From an uncultured Christensenellaceae bacterium (GTDB lineage Bacteria; Bacillota; Clostridia; Christensenellales; Borkfalkiaceae): a stretch of 64,000 bases of DNA. Location: the NCBI GenBank assembly GCA_910586985.1, contig CAJUKK010000005.1, positions 62,001-126,000 on the forward strand. The letters run 5' to 3'. Numbering within the stretch: the stretch's first letter is position 1; each line of letters starts with the position of its first letter. The notes below the pieces were generated by a model. That model had not been told where the DNA came from. It did no database searches and saw only the letters and a program-made list of their open reading frames with translations. Positions 62,760 to 64,000 of the stretch are shown piece by piece. The position numbers and the translations under genes are program-made.

Positions 62760-64000
62760 GATCAGCTCCAAGAATACTTACAACTATTTCTTTTACATTG
62801 TCCATGTTGATGGGTTTTGCAAGGTGCGCGTTCATACCCGCGTCAAGCGTTGCCTTTACGTCGTCGTCAAAAGCGTTCGCCGTCATTGCAATGATCGGAA
62901 TTGTCTTTGCCTCGGGATGAGCCGACGCGCGAATCGCACGCGCCGCGTCAAGTCCGTTCATAACCGGCATCTGGATATCCATAAAGATCAGATCATACTG
63001 ACCTTTCTCGCTCTTTTCGAATTTTTCAAGGGCGATCTTACCGTTTTCCGCAAGATCGCACGTTACACCCTCGATATCGAGAAGTTCTTCCAGAATTTCC
63101 GCGTTAATCTCGTTATCCTCTGCGGCAAGTACGTGTAACCCCTCCATAGATACGGATTTTTGCTGTGCGGCAATATTGTCTTCGCTGCCGTCCTTTTTCA
63201 GTTGTTTCACCGCGTGGCGGAAATTGGAAACAAAGAACGGTTTGGGCAGGAACAGATCGATCCCCGCTTCTTTCGCCTCGTCCTCGATTTCATCGAAACT
63301 GTACGACGTAAGAACCATAATCGGAAGGTCTTTTCCGACAATTTCGCGAATGCGTTTTGCCGTTTCCACACCGTCCATTCCCGGCATCTTCCAGTCAAGT
63401 AAAACAAGATTAAAAGGTTTTTCGTCCTTTGCGGCTTTTACTTTTTCGACCGCGGTCATACCGTCGTATGCGGCGCTGATTTCCACGCCCGTTCCTTCCA
63501 TGAGCGCGGCAACGTCCTCACAAATATACTCTTCGTCGTCGACGACAAGTATTTTATAAATGTTATGTTCTGCCCAGAACAACTCGCTGTCGATATCGCC
63601 GTGCTCGACAAACGCAAGTTCAAGCTCGACGGTAAATTTACTTCCGCGGTTCAATTCGCTTTCAACGGAAATCGTACCGCCCATGAGATCGACAATATTT
63701 TTAGTGATCGTCATTCCCAATCCCGTACCCTGAATCTCACGGGTTGCCGCAGACGACTCGCGCGAGAACGGCTCGAATATCTTCTGCAAGAACTCGGGAC
63801 TCATACCAAGTCCGTTATCTTCGACGATAAATTTCAAATGAGCGTGATTGTGTACGGATTTGCTCATTACCTCAACGGTAAATACGACTCTTCCCCCATC
63901 GGGCGTGTACTTGACGGCGTTGGAAAGAAGATTGAGCATAATCTGATTGATTCTTAACTTATCGCCGTAAACGCGCTCGGGAAGAACACCCTTCGAATGA
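62746..64000 (-). CDS. Hybrid sensor histidine kinase with two receiver domains (partial)
   Basis: The frame stays open to the window edge; codons from 63999 read VYGDKLRINQIMLNLLSNAV, so the dimerisation/His box and sensor part lie outside. Visible: HATPase with N-box NLLSNAVKYT, G1 EDNGLGM, G2 GTGLGM; REC1 with phospho-Asp in LVLLDWKMPGMDG; REC2 with LIFMDIQMPVMNG. The two tandem receivers feed a phosphorelay through the HPt protein encoded two genes downstream. An ATG at 63939 is internal to the catalytic domain and not the true start. Confidence 0.93.
   Translation of the reverse strand, partial: HSKGVLPERVYGDKLRINQIMLNLLSNAVKYTPDGGRVVFTVEVMSKSVHNHAHLKFIVEDNGLGMSPEFLQKIFEPFSRESSAATREIQGTGLGMTITKNIVDLMGGTISVESELNRGSKFTVELELAFVEHGDIDSELFWAEHNIYKILVVDDEEYICEDVAALMEGTGVEISAAYDGMTAVEKVKAAKDEKPFNLVLLDWKMPGMDGVETAKRIREIVGKDLPIMVLTSYSFDEIEDEAKEAGIDLFLPKPFFVSNFRHAVKQLKKDGSEDNIAAQQKSVSMEGLHVLAAEDNEINAEILEELLDIEGVTCDLAENGKIALEKFEKSEKGQYDLIFMDIQMPVMNGLDAARAIRASAHPEAKTIPIIAMTANAFDDDVKATLDAGMNAHLAKPINMDNVKEIVVSILGADHERE

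Noticed and set aside
1..64000. CRISPR array, insertion sequence or rRNA operon
   Set aside because: No regularly spaced direct repeats, transposase motifs or rRNA sequence were seen on reading both strands.

Overview
The window reads as chromosome of a Bacillota bacterium, most likely a Clostridia lineage. This rests on the dgt-dnaG-rpoD-trmK-nif3 block, the yicC-gmk-rpoZ-priA-def-fmt-rsmB-rlmN-rpe-thiN string, the pcrA-ligA pair, a ylbJ-type membrane protein and a T-box leader. Strong AGGAGG-type ribosome binding sites and sigma-A promoters with exact 17-bp spacers fit this. A closer affiliation (for example an uncultured Christensenellales-like gut lineage) is only a guess. Nearly every gene lies on the minus strand. 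The plus-strand exceptions are a permease tail at the left edge, ylbJ, a small membrane protein, one tRNA and a regulator remnant.

Layout, left to right: 1-250 permease tail and a shared terminator. 258-11078 a long minus operon for RNA modification, translation initiation, replication restart and nucleotide metabolism (yicC to a dipeptidase), with its promoter at 11050-11078. 11108-15437 pcrA-ligA with their own promoter. 15614-16364 rpsU plus a small unknown protein. 16403-19297 a regulator, a glycerol-1-phosphate dehydrogenase and a sugar-phosphate isomerase-like protein. 19344-20316 an autoregulated-looking XRE protein with a five-residue Gly repeat. 20348-23431 rarA, a patatin-like protein and ylbJ. 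23428-27033 pheA, aroF, coaD, rsmD and a membrane protein. 27035-34623 the sigma-A/primase macro-operon running on into alanine racemase and 5-formyl-THF cyclo-ligase. 34641-41229 a patatin, MBL-fold protein and shikimate (aroC-B-E-Q-K) operon.

41269-44650 is a mixed zone. It holds a membrane protein, an indole-salvaging type tryptophan synthase beta chain behind a T-box leader with an apparent Trp (UGG) specifier, tRNA-Thr(CGT), an XRE repressor and the broken C-terminal half of a second, divergent XRE regulator.

44661-64000 is the most unusual region. A hybrid histidine kinase (cut by the window edge), a receiver/HD-GYP/PAS-like/GGDEF protein and an HPt protein form what looks like a complete phosphorelay tied to cyclic-di-GMP turnover. 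A 74-residue helical protein and a terminator-like hairpin follow. Then, after a structured leader, comes a single 13.8-kb gene for a 4615-residue membrane-anchored surface protein built from repeated MBG-like beta domains. Its stop overlaps the start of a 472-residue membrane protein carrying two copies of a ~117-residue domain. Order and spacing suggest a signalling module that controls, or is at least co-organised with, a giant cell-surface protein.

All assignments come from reading motifs by eye; no database search was run.
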